This document shows, one piece after another, positions 1 to 9,072 of a stretch of 64,000 bases of DNA. The position numbers were made by a program, and so were the translations under genes. Under the pieces are notes generated by a model, which ran no database searches, was not told the DNA's origin, and saw only the letters and a program-made list of their open reading frames with translations. Source of the DNA: Bacillota bacterium (lineage in GTDB: Bacteria > Bacillota > Clostridia > Acetivibrionales > DSM-1351); the NCBI GenBank assembly GCA_023415305.1, contig JAEZKZ010000122.1:52416-116415 (forward strand). The letters run 5' to 3'. How positions within the stretch are numbered: the stretch's first letter is position 1; the number at the start of each line of letters is the position of its first letter.

Positions 1-197
1 GTAGTATTTGCAATAATTCTGGCTAATGAGGTCTTTCCGGTACCCGGCGGACCATATAAAATTATCGATGTAATTCTATCGGCCTTTATCATCCTGTAAA
101 GCATTTTATCCTTGCCTATTATATGACTTTGCCCAACAAATTCTTCTATTGTCCTTGGCGACATTCTATATGCCAAAGGCTGTATTTTTTCTCTCAT
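1..197 (-). CDS. rarA: Replication-associated recombination protein A (N-terminal part)
   Basis: The first 65 codons of an AAA+ ATPase of the RarA/MgsA family; the rest lies beyond the left edge. The N-terminus begins MREKIQPLAYRMSP and continues through TIEEFVGQ to the Walker A motif GPPGTGKTSLAR, the arrangement typical of RarA, a clamp-loader-like ATPase acting at stalled replication forks. ATG at 197 is chosen because a GGAGG (206-210) sits 8 nt upstream. The RBS belongs to a repeated sequence element also found before aspS. RuvB and other clamp-loader ATPases are less likely because of the FVGQ/GPPGTGKT spacing. Confidence 0.85.
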   Translation of the reverse strand, partial: MREKIQPLAYRMSPRTIEEFVGQSHIIGKDKMLYRMIKADRITSIILYGPPGTGKTSLARIIANT

Positions 198-199
198 AA

Positions 200-345
200 A
201 ATTAACCTCCATGAGCAACCATTGTGGCCACTAAAAGTATTGAAAAACATATCCTTTATCGCAATGGGGCGAATAAAGGAGGTTAATTGGCCATGCGCGT
301 TTTCAAAATATTTGAAAAATATTCTGAATATGTCGCGCGGCCATA
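200..345 (-). repeat. Dispersed leader repeat, copy 1 (spans the rarA RBS)
   Basis: This shares with 34411-34560 the 18-nt string GCGAATAAAGGAGGTTAA (269-286 here, 34478-34495 there), the string CCTCCATGAGC, and a CATTGTGGC block, in the same order and at almost the same spacing. The rarA RBS region AATTAACCTCC (200-210) is the exact reverse complement of GGAGGTTAATT (278-288). In rarA mRNA an upstream anti-RBS could therefore pair perfectly over 11 bp with the RBS and close it. A second inverted pair, GGCCATGCGCG / CGCGCGGCC, lies at about 289-342. Whether this is a regulatory leader or a small mobile repeat cannot be decided from sequence alone. Confidence 0.6.
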
Positions 346-351
346 AATTCA

Positions 352-400
352 TAGGTTAGTTTGAAAGACGAGCATTAGCAAAGTCTTTCAAACTAACCTA
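352..400. other. Long perfect hairpin between two minus-strand genes
   Basis: The arms TAGGTTAGTTTGAAAGAC (352-369) and its reverse complement (383-400) form an 18-bp perfect stem with a 13-nt loop. Neither side is followed by a T run, so it is not a textbook intrinsic terminator, although it lies between the stop of the 455-2422 gene and rarA. It could be an RNA processing or stability hairpin or a remnant of a mobile palindrome. Confidence 0.7.
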
Positions 401-454
401 GAGTCTCGCTTATACTTGATTCGGAACAGCAATTCATGGTTAACTAATTAAAGC

Positions 455-2422
455 TTATTTTTTTGTTATTGTGAAGGATTTCCATATATCCTCAGCTTCC
501 TTCACAGCTTTGTCTGTTGCCGTGAGTTCGGGAATACTTGTTAAAAAACAGTAGGAATAGTTTCCCGCCTCAAAGCAGTAACATTTTACTTCTGAGAAGA
601 AATCCAGCTCAACACTCTCAACTTTATATGTATAAACCCTCAGCTGATAACCCTTTTCGGTAACTGAAGTCTGAACAGGAGTAGTCCCATACACTTTTTT
701 TAAGGTTCTCATAATACCAAACTTTTCCTCATCACTCAACGATTTTAATAGTGAGGAATTCTCAATTGAGTAAACAATAACATTTGAATTTGAATCAGGA
801 TTTGTAAAGGTAACAGAGCTGTCATCATCATTGCCTGCTTTTGTCCAGAACCCCGGAAGCTTTATGCTCCAATTAAAGTTCTTGTTTATGTACTCGAATA
901 AGTCATCTTTTTGTGATACTCTTACTCCGAGGTTTTTATTATTATATTTTTCTATATCGCTGATCAATGCCTCTTCATTGAACGAATAGAAGTTCATGTG
1001 GTTAATTGTTTCTATAAATTCATTAATATATTTATCGTGATCACTTTCCGGAAGTTTAACAGTTATCTCGTAGACAAAAGGTCCTTTGGTAAAATACAGT
1101 TCTTCCATAATATAAGCTTTATTGGCCTGTTTTATTCTGAACTTGAGGGATCTCGCATCATTTCCAGCTGCTGTTGTGTAGTCATCACCAATAAAATTAT
1201 ATACATTGGGATTAAAACTGTTTTTATATTTTTCAACTATTTTATCTACATATTCATCAAGGGCTTCCCCATCCTTCAAGCTGTTCATTGTTATTTTCAT
1301 ATAATGAGTGCTATCAAGTCCAAGACAGGTTACCATAGGATCATCATTGGAAAGAACCTTATCCCACTTTGCTGGTACATCAACAGACCAGGGCAGATAT
1401 TTTGTGTTCAGGCTTAAGACCAAATAGTTATAGAAACTGGCCTTACCCTGTCTGATTTTTGAAACATCCTCAACACCAATAACAGCCCCCTTGTAATTGA
1501 GACTGAAGGAGTTGACGATATTCTGATAATATTTATCGGTTAATAGTTTTTCTGGAGTAACCGAATTATCATAGGAATTGATAGTAAAGTAATAAAAGTA
1601 ATCACCCTTGTCGAAAACCTTGACGAGTAACGATTCGTCAAATTCGGTCAATCTGGTATACTGAAAATACGGAACTGTCGCTTTCGGATCTATTTCGGCA
1701 CTTCTTACAGTACTGCTATAAACAATTGTATTATATAGTTCTTGAAGATTCCGGCCTTTTTTGTCCTCAACTGCTATTTCAAAGTACAAACTTCTGCTTT
1801 CATTAGTAATACCTACCTTGTCTGACTTAAAACTGTTGGATATAATCCTGGATCCTGATGGAATACTTAAGCTCCAGCCAAAGTAGCTATTACCAACTTT
1901 AGGACTGGTGATTCCACCAGTGAGAAAAGATAGGTCGCTTAATGCGCCATCATCTTCCAATACTATCTTTATTGTTCCTTTTTTGAGGTCACTGGTTACT
2001 GTTACAGGAAAATTTGATGATATAAACTCCAGAGGAACCATAGTTGACTTATTCTTTATTACAGGTGCAACGGGCAGCTTTTTTTTCTCCAGATTGGAAA
2101 TGTAGTCGGTTGCTCCTACGGTCAATTCCAGGTTCCTTTCCCAGTAAATAATTTCTATTATTTTATCGGACTTTTTAATAACTTCGGCTCCAATGGCTGT
2201 TGTAAACCATTCCAACGGAACCATAAATGTTTTATTTAATATGTAAGGTTTCTCAAGCTTGGTAGCAGTACCGTTTATTTTGGCCGAGGCACTGCCTGCC
2301 TTAAGTTCAAGTACAAGTTTATCGTTATTGACTGCATAAGTATTTAGCAGACAGGTCATCAGTAAAGAAAATATTACAAGTATACTTACAAGAGTTTTCC
2401 GAATGTTAATAGCATTTTTCAT
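455..2422 (-). CDS. Secreted protein with copper-amine-oxidase-N (stalk) domain
   Basis: A 655-residue exported protein. Residues 1-30 form a signal peptide (basic start, hydrophobic LVSILVIFSLLMTCLL, cleavage near TYA). Residues about 35-155 show the two-repeat stalk pattern (YILNKTFMVPLEWF, then STMVPLEFI), a beta-rich domain common in clostridial exported proteins and usually not an enzyme. The remainder has three similar segments, each starting near a phrase like YFGWSLSIP, YLPWSVDVP or NFNWSIKLP, suggesting a triplicated domain of unknown function. It starts 29 nt after the HtrA-like protease stop on the same strand, so they are probably co-transcribed. An RBS AAGGATG precedes the ATG. 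Confidence 0.8.
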   Translation of the reverse strand: MKNAINIRKTLVSILVIFSLLMTCLLNTYAVNNDKLVLELKAGSASAKINGTATKLEKPYILNKTFMVPLEWFTTAIGAEVIKKSDKIIEIIYWERNLELTVGATDYISNLEKKKLPVAPVIKNKSTMVPLEFISSNFPVTVTSDLKKGTIKIVLEDDGALSDLSFLTGGITSPKVGNSYFGWSLSIPSGSRIISNSFKSDKVGITNESRSLYFEIAVEDKKGRNLQELYNTIVYSSTVRSAEIDPKATVPYFQYTRLTEFDESLLVKVFDKGDYFYYFTINSYDNSVTPEKLLTDKYYQNIVNSFSLNYKGAVIGVEDVSKIRQGKASFYNYLVLSLNTKYLPWSVDVPAKWDKVLSNDDPMVTCLGLDSTHYMKITMNSLKDGEALDEYVDKIVEKYKNSFNPNVYNFIGDDYTTAAGNDARSLKFRIKQANKAYIMEELYFTKGPFVYEITVKLPESDHDKYINEFIETINHMNFYSFNEEALISDIEKYNNKNLGVRVSQKDDLFEYINKNFNWSIKLPGFWTKAGNDDDSSVTFTNPDSNSNVIVYSIENSSLLKSLSDEEKFGIMRTLKKVYGTTPVQTSVTEKGYQLRVYTYKVESVELDFFSEVKCYCFEAGNYSYCFLTSIPELTATDKAVKEAEDIWKSFTITKK

Positions 2423-2451
2423 ATAAGCACATCCTTATTTAACTAATATAA

Positions 2452-3582
2452 TTACTTTTCACCGAAAACAACATTAACATTCAGTTGTTTGCCGTCCCGA
2501 ACCAATTTAAACTTTGCCTTGTCACCGGGCAAATATTTTTTCATTTCCTCGTTATAATCAATTATTGAATTAACCTTTACATCATTTACAGAAAGCAGCT
2601 TGTCATCAATCTGTATGTCGTATTGTTCGGCAGGAGAATTTGATATTATGTCCCGTATAGTCAAGCCTTCAACAGCACTGGGTAAACCATACTGGGAGGT
2701 TATGCTTTCAGAGAAGACTATTCCCATGTAAGGCCTCTTGATTTTTCCGAACTTCTCAAAATGACTTATTGCATACTTAACAGTATCAACCGGGATGGAA
2801 AAATTCAAGCCTTCAACACCAAAACCTATTAGTTTAACCGAATTAATTCCAATTACCTGTCCCTTCATATTAACCAGAGGCCCTCCGCTGTTACCGCCGT
2901 TTATTGCTGCATCTGACTGGATAAACTTATATTCACCGTCGGTTGACCGATTCATACCGCTAATTATACCTTTTGTAGCGGAATTTCTTAAATTAAAGGA
3001 TAAAGGTGTTCCAATAGCAACTACCTCCTGCCCCACCTTAACGCTTGACATATCTCCAAAAACTGCCGGAGTAAGCCCTCCCTTATCGATTTTTATTACC
3101 GCCAGGTCCAGACTGTCGTCAATAGCTTTTAATCGAGCTTTATAGGCTTTACTGTTGGAAAGAACAACAACTATAGAATCCATTTCCTTTACAACATGTG
3201 CATTTGTTATTATGTATCCGTCGCTTCTGTAAATAACCCCGGTGCCAAAAATAAGATTGTCTGTATAATCACTGTAATCATAACTGCTTTCTTTAAGTTT
3301 TCCAATTATTCCGACAACGGAAGGGCTGACTTTGTCAACTATACCCGTTATTCTGTCAGAATTATTTATTTCTATTGTCGTATCAGTCCTGGTAACGGTA
3401 AATCCTTCAAGATTATTCCTGAGACTGTCAACAAGAACATATTCCTTGCCATTAATTACCTTTACTGCATTATTTATCTGTTTCCCGTCAATCTTCAGGT
3501 TTTTATCATTTGCAGCATATGTACCTGACGTCATTAAAACAATTGCAACTGCAAGACAAACTCCTCTAAGTATATTCTTCAT
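2452..3582 (-). CDS. HtrA/DegP-like trypsin-type serine protease with PDZ domain
   Basis: The 376-residue protein has a signal sequence (MKNILRGVCLAVAIVLM), then about 50 residues resembling half of a stalk domain (KVINGKEYVLVDSLRNNL). A trypsin fold follows with His in ITNAHVV, Asp in DLAVIKID and Ser in GGNSGGPLV, and a C-terminal PDZ domain begins near RPYMGIVF. The full triad supports an active extracytoplasmic quality-control protease. A longer frame extends to 3657, but ATG 3582 is preferred: GGAGGAAGG lies 9 nt upstream and the signal peptide starts there. It is likely the first gene of a unit with the stalk protein downstream. The stalk-like insert is unusual for HtrA. Confidence 0.88.
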   Translation of the reverse strand: MKNILRGVCLAVAIVLMTSGTYAANDKNLKIDGKQINNAVKVINGKEYVLVDSLRNNLEGFTVTRTDTTIEINNSDRITGIVDKVSPSVVGIIGKLKESSYDYSDYTDNLIFGTGVIYRSDGYIITNAHVVKEMDSIVVVLSNSKAYKARLKAIDDSLDLAVIKIDKGGLTPAVFGDMSSVKVGQEVVAIGTPLSFNLRNSATKGIISGMNRSTDGEYKFIQSDAAINGGNSGGPLVNMKGQVIGINSVKLIGFGVEGLNFSIPVDTVKYAISHFEKFGKIKRPYMGIVFSESITSQYGLPSAVEGLTIRDIISNSPAEQYDIQIDDKLLSVNDVKVNSIIDYNEEMKKYLPGDKAKFKLVRDGKQLNVNVVFGEK

Positions 3583-3746
3583 TTCTCTCAACCTTCCTCC
3601 AAAGTCGGGCTTTATTTCGATTAAAGTTATTTGATTTCCAGACTTCCATTTTACCATTTTGGGAGAGTCAGTTCAAATGAATTTACTTTCTGGAAATATT
3701 TAAAGTTTCAGCTTGCAACGATAGCAAATTAACCGTAAATCAATTC

Positions 3747-4286
3747 TTAAAACAGCTCGGCTCGGTATAATGCTGTATAAGTCAGCTTATTATTAATTCT
3801 TGCGCTTTCCATAAGGGATATGGAATTTACCATTATGGTCGGGCTGCTTATAGAAGTTTTTGCAATATCCACGGCTGCTTCTACAATTCGTACCTCTCTG
3901 GCAAGAGTGATATGCGGACTATAGGCTCTATCCTCCTTTTGATATCCATTCTTTTCAAGAGAAATCTCAAGCCTTTGATATAAGTGCTGTAATTCAATGC
4001 TCCTATCAAGTCCTGCCCATATAATTTTTTTATTACCCTTATTAAACGACCCGGTATTATCCAATCTGAGTTCAAATTGAGAAGTGGCAGCTGCTACTTC
4101 CTTTAGAACATTTTTTAGAATTTCAACCTGCCGGAGATTCTGCTCACCAATAAACCTTAAAGTCAAATGAAAATTCTCACGAAGTGAAAAGTTGCCTCCA
4201 ATACAATACTTTCTCATATCCTGTTGAAGGGAGAATAAATAATCCTTAATCCCGTTATTAAACTCTATCGCAAAAAATACTCTCAT
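3747..4286 (-). CDS. thpR: RNA 2',3'-cyclic phosphodiesterase (2H family)
   Basis: This 179-residue protein of the LigT/ThpR family carries the two signature HxTx motifs, HLTLRFIG near residue 46 and HITLAR near residue 123. These provide the paired catalytic histidines of the 2H phosphoesterases. The enzyme hydrolyses 2',3'-cyclic phosphate RNA ends; the older name is 2'-5' RNA ligase. Start ATG 4286 (MRVFFAIEF) is chosen over an upstream in-frame Met because GGAGGCA lies directly upstream and family members begin with this beta strand. It appears monocistronic. Confidence 0.88.
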   Translation of the reverse strand: MRVFFAIEFNNGIKDYLFSLQQDMRKYCIGGNFSLRENFHLTLRFIGEQNLRQVEILKNVLKEVAAATSQFELRLDNTGSFNKGNKKIIWAGLDRSIELQHLYQRLEISLEKNGYQKEDRAYSPHITLAREVRIVEAAVDIAKTSISSPTIMVNSISLMESARINNKLTYTALYRAELF

Positions 4287-4336
4287 TATGTGCCTCCGTT
4301 TAATGTATACCAATATTTAATCCAAGACTAAGTTTT

Positions 4337-4366
4337 TTGATTACCTGGTTTATTATGTGGTATAGT
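4337..4366 (+). promoter_or_regulatory. Candidate sigma-A promoter for the 4437 gene
   Basis: TTGATT (4337-4342) and TATAGT (4361-4366) are separated by 18 bp, about 70 bp ahead of the ATG at 4437. The match is moderate and the surrounding DNA is AT-rich, so chance is possible. Confidence 0.4.
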
Positions 4367-4436
4367 TATAATATAATTTTTAGAACAACAAATATACAAT
4401 ATATATTATAAATAACGACCAAGGAGGAATTATACA

Positions 4437-4769
4437 ATGTTTTATGAAATTAGATTTCAAACAGGTGAGATGTCACAAATAATAGATGAAATGAAAAAAG
4501 GTAATATCCCCTGCATGGATGTAAATGACGATGATGAAATGAACTGGTTTATTAAACAGCTGGAAACCAAAGGAATTTACAAGGTTGAAGATCTGCCCTA
4601 TGATAGAGATGCACGCGATGGTGTAAAAGAACCGGAATTCGAGTACAGAATTGCATTTTATACCTCACCTGTCAGGGCTTCTGACCTTAACGGAAAAACG
4701 CCAATGTACATAGATTTTTATTTTGAACCTATCATAGAAAGAACCTATGACCCCGTAGGGGAAATGTAA
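4437..4769 (+). CDS. Small acidic protein of unknown function
   Basis: A 110-residue soluble protein that I do not recognise. It has no signal peptide or membrane segment, is rich in Asp/Glu, and has a central DDDEMNW stretch and a C-terminal beta-rich half (YRIAFYTSP, MYIDFYFEP). AAGGAGGAA precedes the ATG at good spacing and codon use looks native, so it is probably a real cytoplasmic gene. It is flanked by thpR (divergent) and the SGNH esterase (convergent). A GC-rich hairpin at 4852-4869 (GGGGGCA/TGCCCCC) lies in the convergent gap but lacks a T run. Confidence 0.65.
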   Translation: MFYEIRFQTGEMSQIIDEMKKGNIPCMDVNDDDEMNWFIKQLETKGIYKVEDLPYDRDARDGVKEPEFEYRIAFYTSPVRASDLNGKTPMYIDFYFEPIIERTYDPVGEM

Positions 4770-4922
4770 TCCTCAAGAAACTTGCTTCGCCAAGCTGTTT
4801 GGTGCCCGTTCCAACTACTCTGTCATTACTCACAAATTATCTTGTTTGCCAGGGGGCACTACTGCCCCCTTCATCGAGAAAACCTTCGTTGGCTCCTAAA
4901 GTTTTAACTGTCTACAAACTAC

Positions 4923-6044
4923 CTACCTTGAGCACACTGCAGTTATTGTTATATCCCCGTTGACCCCTGCTATGGGAACAGATGTCGCACCATTTTTTAA
5001 TTCCAGCGTGTGTTTTACACTTTTACCTATTGTCAGTACTATAGTTTTCGGCGGCTTGTAACCTTTGTCAGGTGTTACGGTCACCTTATATTCACCGTCT
5101 GAAACCACGTACGCAGACTTTCCTTTTACAACATTTGAATTGACTTTATAAGGAACTTTTCTATTCACTTCATAAAACATAAGTGTATAAATTACTTCGT
5201 GCCCTTTCTTTGTGGGATGAGGATCAAAAGATTTTCCGCTTTGCGCATTGATCAGCTGAATATCTTTTCCCGCTTTTGCAAATGCAGAGTAAACATCTGC
5301 TACCTGGTAATTCTTACCATTGTCCGAAGCCTTAATGATTTCTGTGTTCATAGATAAGATAGCTTTATTTATGGTATCGGGTAAAATAAAATCAAAAGGG
5401 TTATAAATGGTCTGTACAATAATTTTTGCCTTTGGGTTTAAAGCCTTCAATGTATTAATTATTTTTTTAAAATCTCCGCTATTATGTAATTTTTCATTTC
5501 CTGAAAATACCTCTGCGCCCTGGGAGACGTTTGCTTTAAGTTTCTCTAATGCGTCTTGATTAAAAAGCAGGCTAAAAACGGCCTTCTGAATATCGGAAGC
5601 ATCTGCATTAAATATATTTTTTCCATTTCCAATTCCATCATTTACCGAGTTTAATAATGGAATAAAGATGTTATTGCCGCCTATCGTAAGTGAAATAAGG
5701 CTTGCTTCTTTTATCCGTGCTACTTCTGTCTTTTGATCCTTTGTAACAGGATTGCTTATTGCCTTAAGGAAAGCTGTACTGTCAATCCCTTCAATTCCCA
5801 GGTTTATTGTCTTAATGCCCTGTGCCTTACCAAGTCTTGTAACGTAATTATCGAGGCTGTTTCTATTTCTTACATCATTGTTTGTAAAGCTTGCAAGTCC
5901 ATAACCCGATGTAATAGAGTCTCCTAATGCAACATACAATGCTTTTTCCGATGCTGCCGCACCTATAGAACCGATCAAGGAGCTCCAGCTTAAACATATA
6001 ATAACCAAGCACAATAATAGTGTAATAATTTTTTTAACAGTCAT
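4923..6044 (-). CDS. Secreted SGNH/GDSL-type esterase
   Basis: A 373-residue exported hydrolase. The signal peptide (residues 1-33) is followed by block I YVALGDSITSGYG with the nucleophile Ser, then a GGNN block (TIGGNNIF) with the oxyanion Asn, and block V DPHPTKKGH supplying Asp and His. All SGNH landmarks are present, so it should be an active lipase, esterase or carbohydrate deacetylase. A C-terminal 70-residue beta segment (YKVTVTPDKGYKPPKTI) looks like an added small domain. The start has a GGGGG RBS. The substrate cannot be read from the sequence. Confidence 0.85.
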   Translation of the reverse strand: MTVKKIITLLLCLVIICLSWSSLIGSIGAAASEKALYVALGDSITSGYGLASFTNNDVRNRNSLDNYVTRLGKAQGIKTINLGIEGIDSTAFLKAISNPVTKDQKTEVARIKEASLISLTIGGNNIFIPLLNSVNDGIGNGKNIFNADASDIQKAVFSLLFNQDALEKLKANVSQGAEVFSGNEKLHNSGDFKKIINTLKALNPKAKIIVQTIYNPFDFILPDTINKAILSMNTEIIKASDNGKNYQVADVYSAFAKAGKDIQLINAQSGKSFDPHPTKKGHEVIYTLMFYEVNRKVPYKVNSNVVKGKSAYVVSDGEYKVTVTPDKGYKPPKTIVLTIGKSVKHTLELKNGATSVPIAGVNGDITITAVCSR

Positions 6045-6368
6045 ACGAACCCCCGTGATGTATAATAAGTCGCCTTGTTATATTAATTATACCCTTGCGT
6101 AAGAGAAAGTTCAAATAAACAAGGGGGTGTCGCATAACTATAAGATTTATATATTTTGAAAACACTCGTACTATTGTACTCCCGAACAGCTCATAGAAAT
6201 GTGACGCACACAAAACAGTTAGAGGAATTCTCTTGTCATAGAATTCCTCTAACTGTTTTTAAACATTCTTCCACATTTTTATGAGTTGTCCTCGCGTACA
6301 ATAACTTTGGTTATAACATACATCAATCTATATTGTTGTGCAACAGCATCCTTTATTAAAATCAAATA
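6045..6368. other. Intergenic region with a palindromic terminator
   Basis: This 324-bp gap lies between two minus-strand genes. Apart from the strong hairpin at 6213-6258, I see nothing that supports a gene. The promoter of the SGNH esterase should lie in the left part, but no clear -35/-10 pair was found. Confidence 0.5.
6213..6258 (-). terminator. Intrinsic terminator of the nucleotidyltransferase-PMM gene
   Basis: An 18-bp perfect stem (AAACAGTTAGAGGAATTC, 6213-6230, with its complement 6241-6258) and a 10-nt loop, flanked by A/T runs on both sides. It lies 110 bp after the stop at 6369 and could act in both directions. Confidence 0.75.
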
Positions 6369-8840
6369 TCAGCTGCTGCTAACATTATCCTGGCTTATTG
6401 ACTTAACCTTATTCACATATATATCTGTGAGTTCGTTGGTATATTCTTCAGAAAACCCCTCACTTATAACCCTGCATACAGGTTTTTCAGCATCAGGAAG
6501 CACTAATACCCAACCCTTGTCACCAAATATCTTAACACCCTCTGTGGTTTCTATCTTGTCTTGGTCATTTTCTTCAATGATGGCCCTTATAACCTTTCCT
6601 TTTGCTGACCATGGGCATTTTACCTCTTTTTTAAGAATATGAAAATCTGGTATCATGTCTACCAATTGGTCAAGCCTTACCCTATGTTGAGACATATAGT
6701 CAATAATTTTTACTAAACCGGCAACTGCATCAAAGTTCATAGAGAAAAAATCCATACTCATTTCATCACTGGTACATAGCATTTTTTTCATTATTTCCTG
6801 GGTAGAAGTTTTTGTCCTTATCACAGTTCCCTCATGTTCTCTAGCCATTCTTTCAATAACACTGCTTGTATTTAAAGGGACCACAACAGTATTTCCTCTG
6901 GTGGACTTCAAATGGATAAGACTTATGAGCGCCATAAACAAATCATCTGAAATCACCCTGCCTTTAGCATCAACAAGCATCATTTTCTCACTGGAGCTTT
7001 CGAAATAAACTCCAATATCGAATTTATCCTGTTTTACAGCCGAAGTAAGCAATTTTATCTCGGAAAACATGCTTTCATTTCTTCTATAATGACCATACTG
7101 CTTTGAATCAATAAAGCTGTAATCACAATCCAGCTCGCTCAGAATTCTATCTAAAACCTTCTTAACAAGCTTGGATTTAGCGATAATTGCCAGGTTGTAA
7201 TCATGAGTCTTTGACCGAACGCTGTTTAAAATACTCTGACTGTAATAAACACTATGCTCAGGGATAATCACAACAGGTTTGACGTCACCGGGCATGCACC
7301 TTATAAAATCTTCTCTAATAAAGGTGTTCTCAATTTTGCGTTCTTCTCCCCTTTCGATATTGCTTCCGATATTATTCAGTATATCAATAACAAGCATATC
7401 CTGTTCCTGACCTGATGCTGTGATATGGATACCTCCGTTAAGGCCGTAAAATCTTATTGCAGATCTTGTTACCGGGAGCAGAGTTGTCCCAATATCATAT
7501 ACTTCGACACCGGTAGAGAGCAAACCTGATATCAGCGAATTCTTTAGCATTTTTAAAGCATCAATATCATCACAGCTTACACCTATTTTTGCATCCTTCT
7601 TGCAGATTGAGCCATAGGTGGCTCCAAGCCTGGAAACAAATTCAGGAGTAATATCTACATTTATTTCACCTAAAATCCCCCTATTTCCAAAAAGGTTTTT
7701 AGTAAATTTTGAACCCCATACCAAATTTGTGCATACGTCAGTATCATAATCTATATTTTTATTAGGCCAGATTTTTACACCCGGCTTAACAGTGGCGTGT
7801 TTACCCATAATACAATTATCTCCTACAACAGAACCTTCAAAAGCAGATGCTCTTGAATTAATCTGAACCTTGTTACAGAGAACACTGCCCCTTATTTGGG
7901 CATGTCCCTTTAACACGCAACCTTTCCATGTTATGCTCTTCTTTACTGAACTGCCCTCAAACAGATGATTGTTATCTCCGATTACAGTGTAGCTCCCAAT
8001 GTTGCAGCCTTCTCTTATAATAGTGTTTTTTCCGATAAAAACAGGAGGTTTTATGCTTGCCTCCCTCGAAATTACTGCACCATCACCAGCCCAGACCCCC
8101 TGGCGGATTTCTTTTGCATCTATTCTTATGTCTACTTTTTTATCCAATATATCGTTGTGTACACAAACGTAAGCTTCCAGGTCTCCAATATCACACCAAT
8201 AATCCTCTGTAATAAACCCGAACATGGGGCGGTTTTCCTTCAATAGTTCCGGGAAAACATCCTTACTGAAATCAAACATCTGATTAGGCTTTATATAATT
8301 CAGTATCTCCGGATTCAGGACATAAATCCCGGTATTCACTGTATCACTGAATACCTCACCCCAGCTTGGTTTTTCCAGAAAACGTGTTATTTTCCCTGCT
8401 TTATCGGTAACAACGACACCATATTCTATAGGGCTTTCAACTCTTTTGAGCACAAGTGTCGCAACCGCCTCCCTATTCCAGTGAAAAGCAAGTGCCTTAT
8501 CAAGATTTATATCTGTCAACGCATCGCCACTTATAACGATAAAAGTTTCATCCAGAAATTCTTCTGCATTTTTTACACTGCCAGCTGTACCCAAAGGAAC
8601 ATCTTCGGTAAAATAATTCAAGTTTACTCCAAACTCACTTCCATCACCAAAATAGTCTTTAATAATTTCGGGCATATACTGAAGGGTAACTGCAATATCT
8701 CTAATACCATACTTTTTCAATAATTCAATTATGTGTTCCATCACTGGCCTATTAGCAATTGGTACCATAGGCTTAGGACGATTACAGGTTAACGGTCTTA
8801 AGCGTGACCCTTCACCGCCTGCCATAATCACAGCTTTCAT
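6369..8840 (-). CDS. Fused sugar-phosphate nucleotidyltransferase / phosphomannomutase-like protein
   Basis: The 823-residue protein has three parts. Residues 1-235 are a nucleotidyltransferase with the pyrophosphorylase signature MAGGEGSRLRPLT, PKPMVP and ISGDALTDIN, so NDP-sugar synthesis (mannose-1-P guanylyltransferase-like) is likely. Residues about 245-370 are hexapeptide repeats (left-handed beta helix). Residues 375-820 resemble phosphomannomutase, but the phosphoserine loop usually written TASHNP reads TASGQEQ, and the Mg loop usually DGDGDR reads YFESSSEK. This half therefore looks catalytically altered or regulatory. ATG 8840 is used because AAAGGATGG precedes it; another ATG lies three codons upstream. 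It probably supplies activated sugars for surface polysaccharide. Confidence 0.82.
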   Translation of the reverse strand: MKAVIMAGGEGSRLRPLTCNRPKPMVPIANRPVMEHIIELLKKYGIRDIAVTLQYMPEIIKDYFGDGSEFGVNLNYFTEDVPLGTAGSVKNAEEFLDETFIVISGDALTDINLDKALAFHWNREAVATLVLKRVESPIEYGVVVTDKAGKITRFLEKPSWGEVFSDTVNTGIYVLNPEILNYIKPNQMFDFSKDVFPELLKENRPMFGFITEDYWCDIGDLEAYVCVHNDILDKKVDIRIDAKEIRQGVWAGDGAVISREASIKPPVFIGKNTIIREGCNIGSYTVIGDNNHLFEGSSVKKSITWKGCVLKGHAQIRGSVLCNKVQINSRASAFEGSVVGDNCIMGKHATVKPGVKIWPNKNIDYDTDVCTNLVWGSKFTKNLFGNRGILGEINVDITPEFVSRLGATYGSICKKDAKIGVSCDDIDALKMLKNSLISGLLSTGVEVYDIGTTLLPVTRSAIRFYGLNGGIHITASGQEQDMLVIDILNNIGSNIERGEERKIENTFIREDFIRCMPGDVKPVVIIPEHSVYYSQSILNSVRSKTHDYNLAIIAKSKLVKKVLDRILSELDCDYSFIDSKQYGHYRRNESMFSEIKLLTSAVKQDKFDIGVYFESSSEKMMLVDAKGRVISDDLFMALISLIHLKSTRGNTVVVPLNTSSVIERMAREHEGTVIRTKTSTQEIMKKMLCTSDEMSMDFFSMNFDAVAGLVKIIDYMSQHRVRLDQLVDMIPDFHILKKEVKCPWSAKGKVIRAIIEENDQDKIETTEGVKIFGDKGWVLVLPDAEKPVCRVISEGFSEEYTNELTDIYVNKVKSISQDNVSSS

Positions 8841-9072
8841 CAGATCCATCCTTTCACATTTTTGATGTAATAGTTAAACTGTACAGCGAAATAAAGTGCA
8901 TTTGATGAAATCCAAGGTTCAACTGATTAATAAAAAGTTGTCACAACCTGATTTATTTTATTATTTTTACCTTAACGAAAAAATCTATTCGATATGATTT
9001 TATTGAAAATTTAGATAATAGATTAAACTATACGAATAAACAATGTAAGCATAAATATTTTTATGAAATAGT

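Noticed and set aside
353..369. TAGTTTGAAAG motif shared with 9781 and a similar string near 20611
   Set aside because: The shared string is only about 11 nt in AT-rich DNA and could be chance.
998..1417. Antisense 139-codon frame inside the stalk gene
   Set aside because: It is a shadow of the well-supported minus-strand gene, without RBS or domain.
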